From the NCBI GenBank assembly GCA_005884705.1, contig VBAF01000185.1, positions 4,057-9,547 of the forward strand: DNA of 5,491 bases. Reading direction: 5' to 3'. Below the pieces are notes generated by a model that was not told the origin of the DNA, made no database searches, and worked only from the letters and a program-made list of their open reading frames with translations. This document shows, one piece after another, positions 1-5,491 of the stretch. Origin of the DNA: Alphaproteobacteria bacterium (GTDB lineage Bacteria; Pseudomonadota; Alphaproteobacteria; Reyranellales; Reyranellaceae). How positions within the stretch are numbered: the stretch's first letter is position 1; each line of letters begins with the position of its first letter. The translations under genes and the position numbers were made by a program.

Positions 1-104
1 AAGAAGTAGGACCAGCGCAGCGCCCACTTGCGGTCCCGGCTGATGCTGCCGTAGCTGAGGGGGCGGGTCGGCGCCCCGGCGGTCGCGACTGCGGCGTTGG
101 CCAT
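1..104 (-). CDS. Sugar ABC transporter permease, MalG-like (N-terminal fragment)
   Basis: Only the first 34 codons lie in the window; the gene continues past position 1. It begins MANAAVATAG and runs through a polar, basic stretch (SRDRKWALRW) into SYF, where a first membrane helix would begin. This is how the second permease of CUT1 (MalG/UgpE-type) importers starts. Its ATG shares one base with the TGA of the upstream permease (TGATG at 106-102), which implies translational coupling. A GGAG ribosome site lies at 117-114, nine bases upstream and inside the preceding gene. The assignment rests mainly on gene order (binding protein, MalF-like, then this), because no EAA loop is visible in the fragment. 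An ATPase gene would be expected further downstream, outside the window. Confidence 0.78.
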   Translation of the reverse strand, partial: MANAAVATAGAPTRPLSYGSISRDRKWALRWSYF

Positions 105-1033
105 CAGACTTCGCTCCCCCGCTTGGAGATATCGCGCAGGATGAAGGTCGCGGCCACCGCCAGGATCGGCACCATGAACAGCGACACGGTGGCGCCGAGC
201 GGGATGTCGCCGCTTTCGATGCCGACCTTGAAGGCCCAGGTGGCGAACACGTGGGTCGCAGTCAGCGGCCCGCCGGCGGTCAGCACGCGGACGATGTCGA
301 AGTTGGCGAAGGTGACGATGGTCGAGAACAGGATCGTGATGGCGATGATGTTGCGCATCATCGGCAGGGTCACGAACCAGATGCGCTGCCACCAGGTCGC
401 GCCGTCGATCGAGGCCGCCTCGTAGAGCTGCTCGGGCACCGACTTCAGCGCCGCCAGGTACATGATCAGGAAGAACGGCGCGCCGATCCAGACGTTGACC
501 AGGATCACCGAGAAGCGCGCCCAGCCCGCCTCGCCGAGCCAGGAGATCCTGCCCAGCCCAAGCTGCGCGAACAGCCAGTTGAAGGCCGAGTAGCTCGGGT
601 CGAACAGCCACAGCCAGGAGAGCGTGCTCATCGCCGCCGGGATGACCCACGGCACCAGCAGCATGCCGCGCCACTTGCGCTGGCCCTTGGTCGGGATGTT
701 GTTGACGAAATGCGCCACGATGAAGCCGATCATCGCCTTGAAGATCACCGCGGTGATGGCGAACAGGCAGGACTGGAAGACGATCTCCCAGAAGGTCGGG
801 CGCTTGAACATGAAGTCGAAGTTGCCGAGGCCGACGAACTTGGTCATCGACTTGTTGAGCGTCGCCAGCCAGATCGCGTAGCCCGCCGGATAGGCGACCA
901 GGATGAAGATCATCAGGATCAGCGGCAGTGCCATCAGGAAGGCGGTCGTCGACTTGCGCTGCATCAGCTTGTGCAGGCTGCTGCGCCCGTGTCGGCTGGC
1001 GATGGCGGATTGGGGGGCTGCGATGTCGGCCAT
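104..1033 (-). CDS. Carbohydrate ABC transporter permease, MalF/UgpA-like
   Basis: This is a 309-residue inner-membrane permease of the binding-protein-dependent (CUT1-like) sugar importer class. About six hydrophobic helices are visible, near residues 31-56, 85-108, 122-144, 172-196, 226-246 and 279-299, after a basic cytoplasmic N-terminus. The cytoplasmic EAA loop that docks on the ATPase is clear at 205-224, with E205-A206-A207, D210-G211-A212 and L223-P224. Length fits UgpA-like permeases; the long periplasmic insert of enteric MalF is absent. The ATG at 1033 is supported by GGAG at 1043-1040 with six bases of spacing. It lies 73 bases after the binding-protein gene, with a strong hairpin in the gap, and overlaps the next permease by one base. 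The family is secure; the solute is unknown. Confidence 0.94.
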   Translation of the reverse strand: MADIAAPQSAIASRHGRSSLHKLMQRKSTTAFLMALPLILMIFILVAYPAGYAIWLATLNKSMTKFVGLGNFDFMFKRPTFWEIVFQSCLFAITAVIFKAMIGFIVAHFVNNIPTKGQRKWRGMLLVPWVIPAAMSTLSWLWLFDPSYSAFNWLFAQLGLGRISWLGEAGWARFSVILVNVWIGAPFFLIMYLAALKSVPEQLYEAASIDGATWWQRIWFVTLPMMRNIIAITILFSTIVTFANFDIVRVLTAGGPLTATHVFATWAFKVGIESGDIPLGATVSLFMVPILAVAATFILRDISKRGSEV

Positions 1034-1073
1034 GGAATGCTCCGTGCGTCGGTGCCGGTGCTTGATGAGAGAA

Positions 1074-1099
1074 GGACGCCGGCCTTGCGGCCGGCGTCC
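1074..1099 (-). promoter_or_regulatory. Intergenic GNRA-loop hairpin between binding-protein and permease genes
   Basis: A perfect 11-bp inverted repeat (GGACGCCGGCC / GGCCGGCGTCC) encloses a four-base loop. On the transcribed minus strand the loop reads GCAA, a GNRA tetraloop, so the RNA hairpin should be very stable. It starts eight bases after the binding-protein stop codon. The bases after it (TTCTCTC) are only a weak U-rich tract, so full termination is unlikely. By analogy with the malE-malF type of arrangement, it probably shields the upstream message from 3' exonucleases or causes partial termination. Either would yield more binding protein than permease. The structure is seen directly; the role is inferred. 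Confidence 0.7.
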
Positions 1100-1106
1100 C
1101 GTGTGA

Positions 1107-2447
1107 CTAGTTCCGCATGAACCCTTCGATTTCGCCTTCCGCCCAGGTCAGGGTCTTCTCCAGCGGCTCGCCCTGGAAGAAGCGCACCGCCATCTGGGTC
1201 ATGATGCCCTGGTTGTACATCTGCTCGGCGATCTTGTGCGGCGCCGGCGCGCAGGCGACCGACAGCGTCTGGTGATGGTACGGGTCGGGATAGTGGAACA
1301 GCGTGCCCTTGGGCGGCCCTTCCTCAGCCCACACCTTGAACTTGGTGAAGTTCTCGAACGACGGCAGGTCGTAGCCACCGGACGCCACCACCATCGATTC
1401 GACGACCGGCTGGGTCGACAGGTGCATGACCAGGCTCTTGGCCGCCGGGATGTTCTTGCTGAAGTTCCAGATGCCCCAGAAGAACGGCAGGAACGGCCCG
1501 AACCGGCCCTTCGGCCCGGCCGGCATGCCGTGCGTCCAGCAGTTCTCGGCGACCTTCGGCGCATCGCGCTTGGCGACCGCCCAGGCCGATGGCGGGTTCA
1601 TGATCAGCGAGGCCTGGCCCGACACCAGGAACTTGTTGTTCGAGGCGTCGTCCCACGCCGCCACGTCGGGCGGCAGCCACTGCATCAGCTTCTTGTAATA
1701 TTCGAGCGCCTGGCGGACCGCGTCGGTCTTCACCGTCGGCGTGCCCTTGGCATCGACCAGCACCGCGCCGTAGCCGTGGAAGACCGCGCCGATCGTGTCG
1801 ACGTTGTCGGAGGTGGTGCCGAGGCCGATGCCGAACGGATGGCCGCCCTTGTGGCAGGCCTCGGCCGCCTTCAGGAAGGTGTCGTAGGTCCAATCCTTGT
1901 CCTGCGGCTCGGCGCCGGCCGGGTACATCGCCTGCACGTCGAGCCCGGCATACTGCTTCATGAAGTCGATGCGCGAGCACGGCCCCTTGAACTGGGTGCC
2001 GGTCGTCGCCGGAACGGCCAGCCACTTGCCGCCGACCTTGCCGAGATACTCGACGGTCGCGTTGACCTTGCCATTGTTCTTGATCAGCTGGTCCATCTCG
2101 GAATCGACCGTCGCCAGCTGCTCGGAATATTGCGCCGGCAGGAAGGTGTTCATGGCCAGGATGTCATGGCCGGTTTTAGCCTGCGCCTCGGCGGCGATGG
2201 TCAGCAGCAGCTTGTTGCCCTGCGAGGTGATGAAGTCGATCTGGACCTCGACCTTTTCCTTCTCGGCCCATTCCTTGACCGCCTTCTCGGTCGCCCCGTT
2301 GGCGCCCGGGACCCAGTGATCCCAGAAGCCGACCGTCAGCTTGCCGGCGGCGGACGCCCCGCGCACGAACGGCGCAGCGACGCCAACGGCCGACAGGGCC
2401 GCCGTGGTGGCGACAAAACGACGACGACTCACTCTTCTCGAAACCAT
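1107..2447 (-). CDS. Extracellular solute-binding protein (family 1, sugar-type) with Tat signal
   Basis: This is the periplasmic receptor of the adjacent importer, 446 residues with the start chosen here. The N-terminus MVSRRVSRRRFVATTAALSA carries a twin-arginine motif (S7-R8-R9-R10-F11), a hydrophobic segment and a likely A-S-A cleavage site after residue 33. The mature protein opens KLTVGFWDHW, followed by an amphipathic helix and an IDFITSQGN segment, the usual first lobe of family 1 (MalE/UgpB-like) binding proteins. Aromatic-rich patches (FGPFLPFFWGIWNF, YPDPYHH) are compatible with a sugar-stacking cleft. An in-frame GTG at 2468 would add seven residues but would start within and ahead of the ribosome site, so the ATG at 2447 is preferred. 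It is the first gene of the importer operon. The ligand cannot be read from sequence; sugar, polyol or a glycerol-phosphate-like compound are all possible. Confidence 0.93.
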   Translation of the reverse strand: MVSRRVSRRRFVATTAALSAVGVAAPFVRGASAAGKLTVGFWDHWVPGANGATEKAVKEWAEKEKVEVQIDFITSQGNKLLLTIAAEAQAKTGHDILAMNTFLPAQYSEQLATVDSEMDQLIKNNGKVNATVEYLGKVGGKWLAVPATTGTQFKGPCSRIDFMKQYAGLDVQAMYPAGAEPQDKDWTYDTFLKAAEACHKGGHPFGIGLGTTSDNVDTIGAVFHGYGAVLVDAKGTPTVKTDAVRQALEYYKKLMQWLPPDVAAWDDASNNKFLVSGQASLIMNPPSAWAVAKRDAPKVAENCWTHGMPAGPKGRFGPFLPFFWGIWNFSKNIPAAKSLVMHLSTQPVVESMVVASGGYDLPSFENFTKFKVWAEEGPPKGTLFHYPDPYHHQTLSVACAPAPHKIAEQMYNQGIMTQMAVRFFQGEPLEKTLTWAEGEIEGFMRN

Positions 2448-2455
2448 GCGAATTT

Positions 2456-2461
2456 CCTCCT
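2456..2461 (-). promoter_or_regulatory. Strong ribosome binding site that fixes the binding-protein start
   Basis: AGGAGG reads 2461 to 2456 on the minus strand, with eight bases before the ATG at 2447-2445. The alternative upstream GTG (2468-2466) would place this site inside the coding sequence, so the downstream ATG is the likely start. The shorter start also puts the Arg-Arg motif at the normal distance from the N-terminus of a Tat signal. Confidence 0.85.
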
Positions 2462-2510
2462 GACACACCCGCTCACGTCGACACGCGAACTCGTTGGCCC
2501 TTTTTTAAGC

Positions 2511-2546
2511 CTTGGCATGGATGCTATGCATAAGGATGTGGCCAAG
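2511..2546. promoter_or_regulatory. Concentric dyad, candidate operator for the importer operon
   Basis: The outer arms CTTGGC (2511-2516) and GCCAAG (2541-2546) are exact inverted repeats. The inner 8-bp palindrome TATGCATA (2525-2532) has exactly the same centre, 2528.5. The bases between the arms and the core do not pair, so this looks like a protein-binding site in DNA rather than an RNA hairpin. It covers the spacer and -10 of the best candidate promoter for the binding-protein gene and touches its -35. The symmetry is seen directly; that a repressor or activator binds it is inferred. No regulator gene is in the window. Confidence 0.45.
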
Positions 2547-2549
2547 CAA
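2521..2549 (-). promoter_or_regulatory. Candidate sigma-70 promoter for the ABC importer operon
   Basis: On the minus strand TTGCTT (2549-2544) and TAGCAT (2526-2521) are separated by 17 bases. The match to TTGACA is three of six and to TATAAT four of six, so the call is modest. It would start transcription near 2514, leaving a leader of about 65 bases before the ATG at 2447. A run of six A on this strand (2506-2501) falls in the leader. The overlap with the concentric dyad fits a regulated promoter. Confidence 0.35.
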
Positions 2550-2555
2550 TGCATT
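2548..2555. repeat. Second ATGCAT-core palindrome
   Basis: AATGCATT is an 8-bp palindrome sharing its ATGCAT core with TATGCATA at 2525-2532. The two centres are 23 bp apart, roughly two helical turns, so both would face nearly the same side of the DNA. It lies at the -35 of the candidate importer promoter. A second half-occupied or cooperative operator is possible. A six-base core can recur by chance, so this is a weak call. Confidence 0.3.
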
Positions 2556-2577
2556 TTCGTTTGAGGGCCGCGTCCGT

Positions 2578-2606
2578 TTGACAGCCGCTCCGGCTGACAG
2601 GATGGT
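2578..2606 (+). promoter_or_regulatory. Candidate promoter for the aminotransferase gene
   Basis: A perfect -35 hexamer TTGACA (2578-2583) is followed 17 bases later by GATGGT (2601-2606), which matches three of six -10 positions. Transcription would begin near 2613, giving a leader of about 37 bases. The spacer contains an inverted repeat, CAGCCG-CTC-CGGCTG (2582-2596), and a TGACAG direct repeat (2579-2584 and 2595-2600). A bound protein at these repeats could control the promoter. The -35 is convincing; the -10 is weak. Confidence 0.4.
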
Positions 2607-2649
2607 GCGCCCATCCAGAAAATTGCTGTGAAATCGAGCCCGAACACCG

Positions 2650-3828
2650 ATGCGTGATGTCCCTGTCGTCAATCCATGGCTGGCCGCCGTCGAGCCCTCG
2701 CCGATCGGCGAGACCAAGCGCTGGGTGCTCGGTCGAACCTTTCCCGCCGACCGACCGCTGATCGACCTCAGCCAGGCGGTGCCCGGCTACCCGCCGGCGA
2801 TGGAGCTGCGCCAGCATCTCGGCGAACGGCTGCTCGACCCTGCGATGCACGGCTACACGCCGATCCTCGGCCTGCCGGCCCTGCGCGAGGATTATGCCGC
2901 ACACCTCGCCGCCTTCTACGGGGCGGCGATCCGGCCGGACGAGGTCGGCATCACCTCGGGCTGCAACCAGGCCTTCTGCCTCGCCCTGATGAGCATCGCC
3001 AAGGCGGGCGACGAGGTGATCGTGCCGCGGCCGCACTACTTCAACCACGACATGTGGCTGCGCATGCAGGGCGTGACGCCGGTGTCGCTCGACTTCCGGC
3101 CGGGCTCAGGCGCCGTTCCCGACGCCCGCGACGCGGAGGCGCTGATCACGCCGCGCACCCGCGCCATCGTCCTGATCTCGCCCAACAACCCGACCGGCGC
3201 GGTCTATCCGGCGGCCACCATCGACGCCTTCTTCGAGCTGGCCCGCAAGCACGGCATCGCGCTCCTGCTCGACGAGACCTACAAGGATTTCCTGCCCGAG
3301 GGGCAGCGGCCGCACGAGCTGTTCAGCCGGCCGGACTGGCGTGGCACGCTGGTCCATCTCTACAGCTTCTCCAAGGTCTTCGCGCTGACCGGCTATCGGG
3401 TCGGCGGCGTGACCGCGGGCGCCGCACTGATGGCCGAGATCGAGAAGGCGATGGACTGCGTCTCGATCTGCCCGCCGCGGCTCGGCCAGGAGGCCGCGCT
3501 CTACGGCCTGCGCCACCTGCTGCCGTGGGCGCGCCAGAACACCGAGGGGCTCAAGGCGCGCGCCGATCTCCTGGGCAGCGGCCTCGCCCGCTCCAACCGC
3601 TGGCGCCTGGTCAGCATCGGCGCCTACTTCGCCTACGTCGAGCATCCCTTCGCCGGCGAGCGCTCGACCACCGTCTCCAAGCGGCTGGCCGACCAGGAGA
3701 ACCTGCTCACCATCCCCGGCGACATGTTCGGCGCGGGCCAGGAGCGCTTCGTGCGGCTCGCCTTTGCCAACGTGAGCGACGACCAGATCCCGGCCGTACT
3801 GGAACGCCTCGAACGCTTCGGAGCCTGA
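2650..3828 (+). CDS. PLP-dependent aminotransferase, class I/II (fold type I)
   Basis: This 392-residue cytoplasmic enzyme belongs to the aspartate-aminotransferase superfamily and is full length for it. The order of motifs is standard. Y69-T70 lies in HGYTPILGLPALR, and the cofactor phosphate-loop region is SGCNQAF (103-109). SPNNPTG (177-183) supplies the Asn at 180 that contacts PLP O3', and DETY (208-211) supplies the Asp that pairs with the pyridine nitrogen. YSFSK (238-242) carries the Schiff-base Lys242, followed by GYRVGG with Arg250. FVRLAFA holds Arg369, the expected carboxylate clamp. It should transfer an amino group between an amino acid and a 2-oxo acid; the side-chain preference cannot be told. 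The ATG at 2650 has only a weak upstream GAG (2636-2638), but the N-terminal NPWLAAVEPSPI fits the family. It is divergent from the importer and convergent with thiD, so it appears monocistronic. Confidence 0.94.
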   Translation: MRDVPVVNPWLAAVEPSPIGETKRWVLGRTFPADRPLIDLSQAVPGYPPAMELRQHLGERLLDPAMHGYTPILGLPALREDYAAHLAAFYGAAIRPDEVGITSGCNQAFCLALMSIAKAGDEVIVPRPHYFNHDMWLRMQGVTPVSLDFRPGSGAVPDARDAEALITPRTRAIVLISPNNPTGAVYPAATIDAFFELARKHGIALLLDETYKDFLPEGQRPHELFSRPDWRGTLVHLYSFSKVFALTGYRVGGVTAGAALMAEIEKAMDCVSICPPRLGQEAALYGLRHLLPWARQNTEGLKARADLLGSGLARSNRWRLVSIGAYFAYVEHPFAGERSTTVSKRLADQENLLTIPGDMFGAGQERFVRLAFANVSDDQIPAVLERLERFGA

Positions 3829-3833
3829 CCAAG

Positions 3834-3848
3834 CCGCAGCTCTTGCGG
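3834..3848. terminator. Weak bidirectional hairpin between convergent genes
   Basis: CCGCA (3834-3838) and TGCGG (3844-3848) form a 5-bp stem with a five-base loop, extendable by one G-T wobble. It sits in the 30-base gap between the aminotransferase stop (3828) and the thiD stop (3859). There is no T-run on either side, so it is a poor intrinsic terminator. Termination may be Rho-dependent, or the transcripts may overlap. Confidence 0.25.
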
Positions 3849-3858
3849 TCCCGGAAGA

Positions 3859-4653
3859 CTACGACCTGACCGTCACCGCGTGATTGAGCGGGCCATGGCC
3901 GTGGCCGTAGCCGGGCGCGGTGGCGATCGCCTCGCGCACATAGGCACGGGCGCGGGCGACGGCGTCGCGCAGGCTCATCTTCTGGGCGAGGCCGGCGGCG
4001 ATTGCCGAGGCGAGCGTGCAGCCGGTGCCGTGGGTGCTGCGGCTGTCGATGCGCGCGTCCTCGAAGCGATCGACTTGGCCATCGTGAAACAGCAGGTCGA
4101 TCACGCGGTCGCCCGCGAGATGGCCGCCCTTCATCAGCACCGCCTTGGCGCCGAGCCCGATCAGAGTCTCGGCGGCCCGTCGCATGTCGGCTTCGTTGCG
4201 CACCGGAAAGCCCGCCAGCACCTCGGCCTCGGGCAGGTTCGGCGTGAGCAGCGTCGCCATCGGCAGCAGCCGGTCGCGCAGCGCGGTCTCGGCCTCGGTG
4301 AGCAGAAGCCGATGCCCACCCTTGGCGACCATCACCGGATCGACCACCAGCGGCACGCCGGGCGCGTGCTTGGCGAGCGCCGCCACGACCGTGTCGATCA
4401 CCTCGGCGCTGTGCAGCATGCCGGTCTTCAGCGCATCGGCGCCGATGTCGCCCAGCACGACCTCGATCTGCTGGACGATGAAGGCAGGATCGACCGGCAC
4501 GACGCCGTGCACGCCCTCGGTGTTCTGGGCGGTGAGCGCGGTGATGGCGGTGGCGGCAAAGCCGTTCATGGCGATGACCGCCTTGATGTCGGCCTGGATG
4601 CCCGCGCCGCCGCCCGAATCGGAGCCGGCGACGATCAGCACGCGGCCTTTCAT
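3859..4653 (-). CDS. thiD: Hydroxymethylpyrimidine/phosphomethylpyrimidine kinase ThiD
   Basis: This 264-residue cytoplasmic kinase of the ribokinase superfamily phosphorylates 4-amino-5-hydroxymethyl-2-methylpyrimidine (HMP) twice to give the pyrophosphate used in thiamine phosphate synthesis. Hallmarks run the full length: AGSDSGGGAGIQADIKA (9-25), ALTAQNTEGV (39-48), the DPVMVAKGGH segment (105-114), LTPNLPEAEVL (136-146), VLMKGGH (172-178) and the catalytic anion-hole loop STHGTGCTL (206-214) with Cys212. The C-terminal GHGHGPLNH (250-258) matches the family ending. In the 105-114 motif, Gly-Gly-His replaces the commoner Ser-Gly-Asp after Lys111, a mild variation. The ATG at 4653 has GAGG at 4662-4659 with five bases of spacing. 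The gene begins ten bases after the glmM stop, so the two are almost certainly co-transcribed. No thiamine riboswitch is visible ahead of it, and there is no room for one. Confidence 0.96.
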   Translation of the reverse strand: MKGRVLIVAGSDSGGGAGIQADIKAVIAMNGFAATAITALTAQNTEGVHGVVPVDPAFIVQQIEVVLGDIGADALKTGMLHSAEVIDTVVAALAKHAPGVPLVVDPVMVAKGGHRLLLTEAETALRDRLLPMATLLTPNLPEAEVLAGFPVRNEADMRRAAETLIGLGAKAVLMKGGHLAGDRVIDLLFHDGQVDRFEDARIDSRSTHGTGCTLASAIAAGLAQKMSLRDAVARARAYVREAIATAPGYGHGHGPLNHAVTVRS

Positions 4654-4663
4654 GCCGGCCTCG

Positions 4664-5491
4664 TCATGCCGCCTGGCGCGGGATCGCCTCGATGATGCGA
4701 TCGACGACGTGGCGCACCAGCTCCGAATCGTCGCCTTCCGCCATCACGCGGATCAAGGGCTCGGTGCCGGACTTGCGGACCAGGATGCGGCCGCCCACGC
4801 CGAGCTCCTTTTCCGCCGCCGCGATCGCCGCGATCACCGATTGAGCGTTGAGCGCGGCATTGGCATCGCCCACCCTCACGTTCTTGAGCAGCTGGGGCAC
4901 CGGGTCGAAGGCATGGAAGGCCTCGCTCGCCGGTTTGCGGCTCTTGAGCAGCGCCGACAGCGCCTGCAGCGCCGCCATCAACCCGTCGCCGGTCGTCGCA
5001 TGGGCCGGATTGCTCACCGCCGAGATTGAACCCGTCGGCGCGCATGCGCTCCAGCACGTAGCGATCGCCGACCTGGGTGCGCACCAGCCGGAGGCCATGG
5101 TCGCCGACGAAGCGTTCAAGGCCGAGATTGGACATCACGGTGGCGACGACGCCGCCCCCGGTCAGCCGACCATCGCGGCGCCAACGCTCGGCGATGGTGG
5201 CCATCAGCTGGTCGCCATCGACCAGACGGCCTTTCTCGCAGACCAGCGCGACACGATCGGCGTCGCCGTCGAGCGCGATGCCGAGGTCGGCGCGATGTGC
5301 CACCACCTGCTCCTTCAGCAGCCCAGGGTGCGTCGAACCGCAATTGCCGTTGATGTTGAAGCCGTCGGGCGAGACGCCGATCGGCACCACCTCGGCGCCG
5401 AGCTCCCACAGCACGGTCGGCGCCACCTTGTAGGCGGCGCCGTTGGCGCAATCGACGACGATCTTCAGGCCGGACAGGTCGAGCCGCCGCC
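4664..5491 (-). pseudogene. glmM: Phosphoglucosamine mutase GlmM, frame-disrupted and 5'-incomplete
   Basis: GlmM interconverts glucosamine-6-phosphate and glucosamine-1-phosphate on the way to UDP-N-acetylglucosamine for peptidoglycan and LPS. The 5' part, with the catalytic phosphoserine, lies outside the window. What remains is roughly the last 60 percent of the protein. In one frame (5489-5004) are IVVDCANGAAYKVAPTV, GNCGSTHPG, the Mg-binding loop DGDADR (5270-5253) and the sugar-binding loop GGEQSG. The frame then shifts: ATTGDGLMAALQ and the phosphate-binding RKSGTEPLIRVMAEG follow in another frame that ends at the TGA at 4664. Read straight through, the first frame would run in unrelated sequence to 4650, inside thiD. 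About seven residues normally lie between GGEQSG and ATTGDG; here only four bases do, so about 17 bases seem missing. Both flanks are intact, so the lesion is either recent or an assembly or sequencing error. Confidence 0.9.
4999..5009 (-). other. Frame-disruption point in glmM
   Basis: On the minus strand the sequence reads TCC GGC, then C, then CAT GCG. TCC-GGC encodes the Ser-Gly of GGEQSG in the upstream frame, while CAT-GCG-ACG-ACC encodes H-A-T-T of the downstream frame. Family members normally have HxxLSD plus one residue, then ATTGDG, here. Two readings fit: a 17-base deletion, or an 18-base in-frame deletion plus one extra C in the CCC run at 5004-5002. Confidence 0.85.

Noticed and set aside
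251..1120. A 289-codon plus-strand frame opposite the MalF-like permease
   Set aside because: Its composition is dominated by Arg, Asp, Gln and His, typical of a GC-driven antisense frame; the permease frame has membrane helices and the EAA loop.
2512..2530. Possible sigma-54 promoter (TGGCA followed by ATGCA)
   Set aside because: The conserved GG and GC are 14 bases apart instead of 12, on both strands, so it does not fit the -24/-12 geometry.
2512..2540. TTGGCA as a plus-strand -35 for the aminotransferase
   Set aside because: It matches the -35 in five of six bases, but no acceptable -10 lies 16-18 bases downstream. TTGACA at 2578 is better placed.
1236..2564. A 442-codon open frame on the plus strand opposite the whole binding-protein gene
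   Set aside because: It is rich in Arg, Gly, Ala and His with no domain or membrane logic, as expected for the antisense of a GC-rich gene. The minus-strand frame has a signal peptide, ribosome site and family sequence.
2676..3869. A 397-codon open frame overlapping the aminotransferase in another plus frame
   Set aside because: Its product is low-complexity Arg/Ala/Pro/Gly sequence, while the 2650-3828 frame carries every aminotransferase motif.
4654..4663. Thiamine (TPP) riboswitch ahead of thiD
   Set aside because: Only ten bases separate glmM and thiD, too few for a TPP aptamer, and no THI-box-like sequence was seen there.
4990..5010. Programmed ribosomal frameshift in glmM
   Set aside because: A +1 shift at GGC-C-CAT would rejoin the frames but would still leave out about six conserved residues of the loop. 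No family precedent is known to me, and there is no evident stimulatory structure or classical slippery heptamer.
1..5491. Mobile element, CRISPR, tRNA or defence system
   Set aside because: No terminal inverted repeats, transposase or integrase motifs, spaced repeats or tRNA cloverleaf were seen; the genes are metabolic and transport families with uniform codon style.

Overview
The window comes from a GC-rich bacterial chromosome, most likely an alphaproteobacterium. That placement is an inference from four things: high GC in every third codon position, a twin-arginine signal on a sugar-type binding protein, a tight glmM-thiD pair, and overall protein style. No rRNA, tRNA, insertion sequence, phage gene or CRISPR array is visible. 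Almost all of the DNA is coding and no gene-free stretch reaches 300 bases.

Layout. Positions 1-2447 (minus strand) hold three genes of a carbohydrate-type (CUT1/MalEFG-like) ABC importer. In transcription order these are a Tat-exported substrate-binding protein (2447-1107), a MalF-like permease (1033-104) and the first 34 codons of a MalG-like permease (104-1, cut by the window edge). The 73-base gap after the binding-protein gene holds a perfect 11-bp hairpin with a GCAA loop. The second permease starts on the base where the first one stops. Positions 2448-2649 are a divergent intergenic region with candidate promoters in both directions and a striking concentric dyad. Positions 2650-3828 (plus strand) encode a fold-type I PLP aminotransferase. 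It converges, across 30 bases, on thiD (4653-3859, minus), which lies 10 bases downstream of glmM (5491-4664, minus, 5' end outside the window).

How the genes relate. The importer genes form one transcription unit that imports an unidentified, probably sugar-like or polyol-like, solute. The aminotransferase is divergent and may share its control region, but nothing in the sequence fixes its substrate. glmM (UDP-GlcNAc precursor synthesis) and thiD (thiamine pyrimidine phosphorylation) are housekeeping genes that share a transcript by position rather than by pathway.

Points of note. The glmM reading frame is broken exactly in the conserved GGEQSGH active-site loop, where about 17 bases appear to be missing although both flanks are well conserved. 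The binding-protein promoter region carries a nested 36-bp dyad. I did not find a convincing new multi-gene system here; the families are ordinary, and the unusual signals are the glmM lesion and the non-coding structures.
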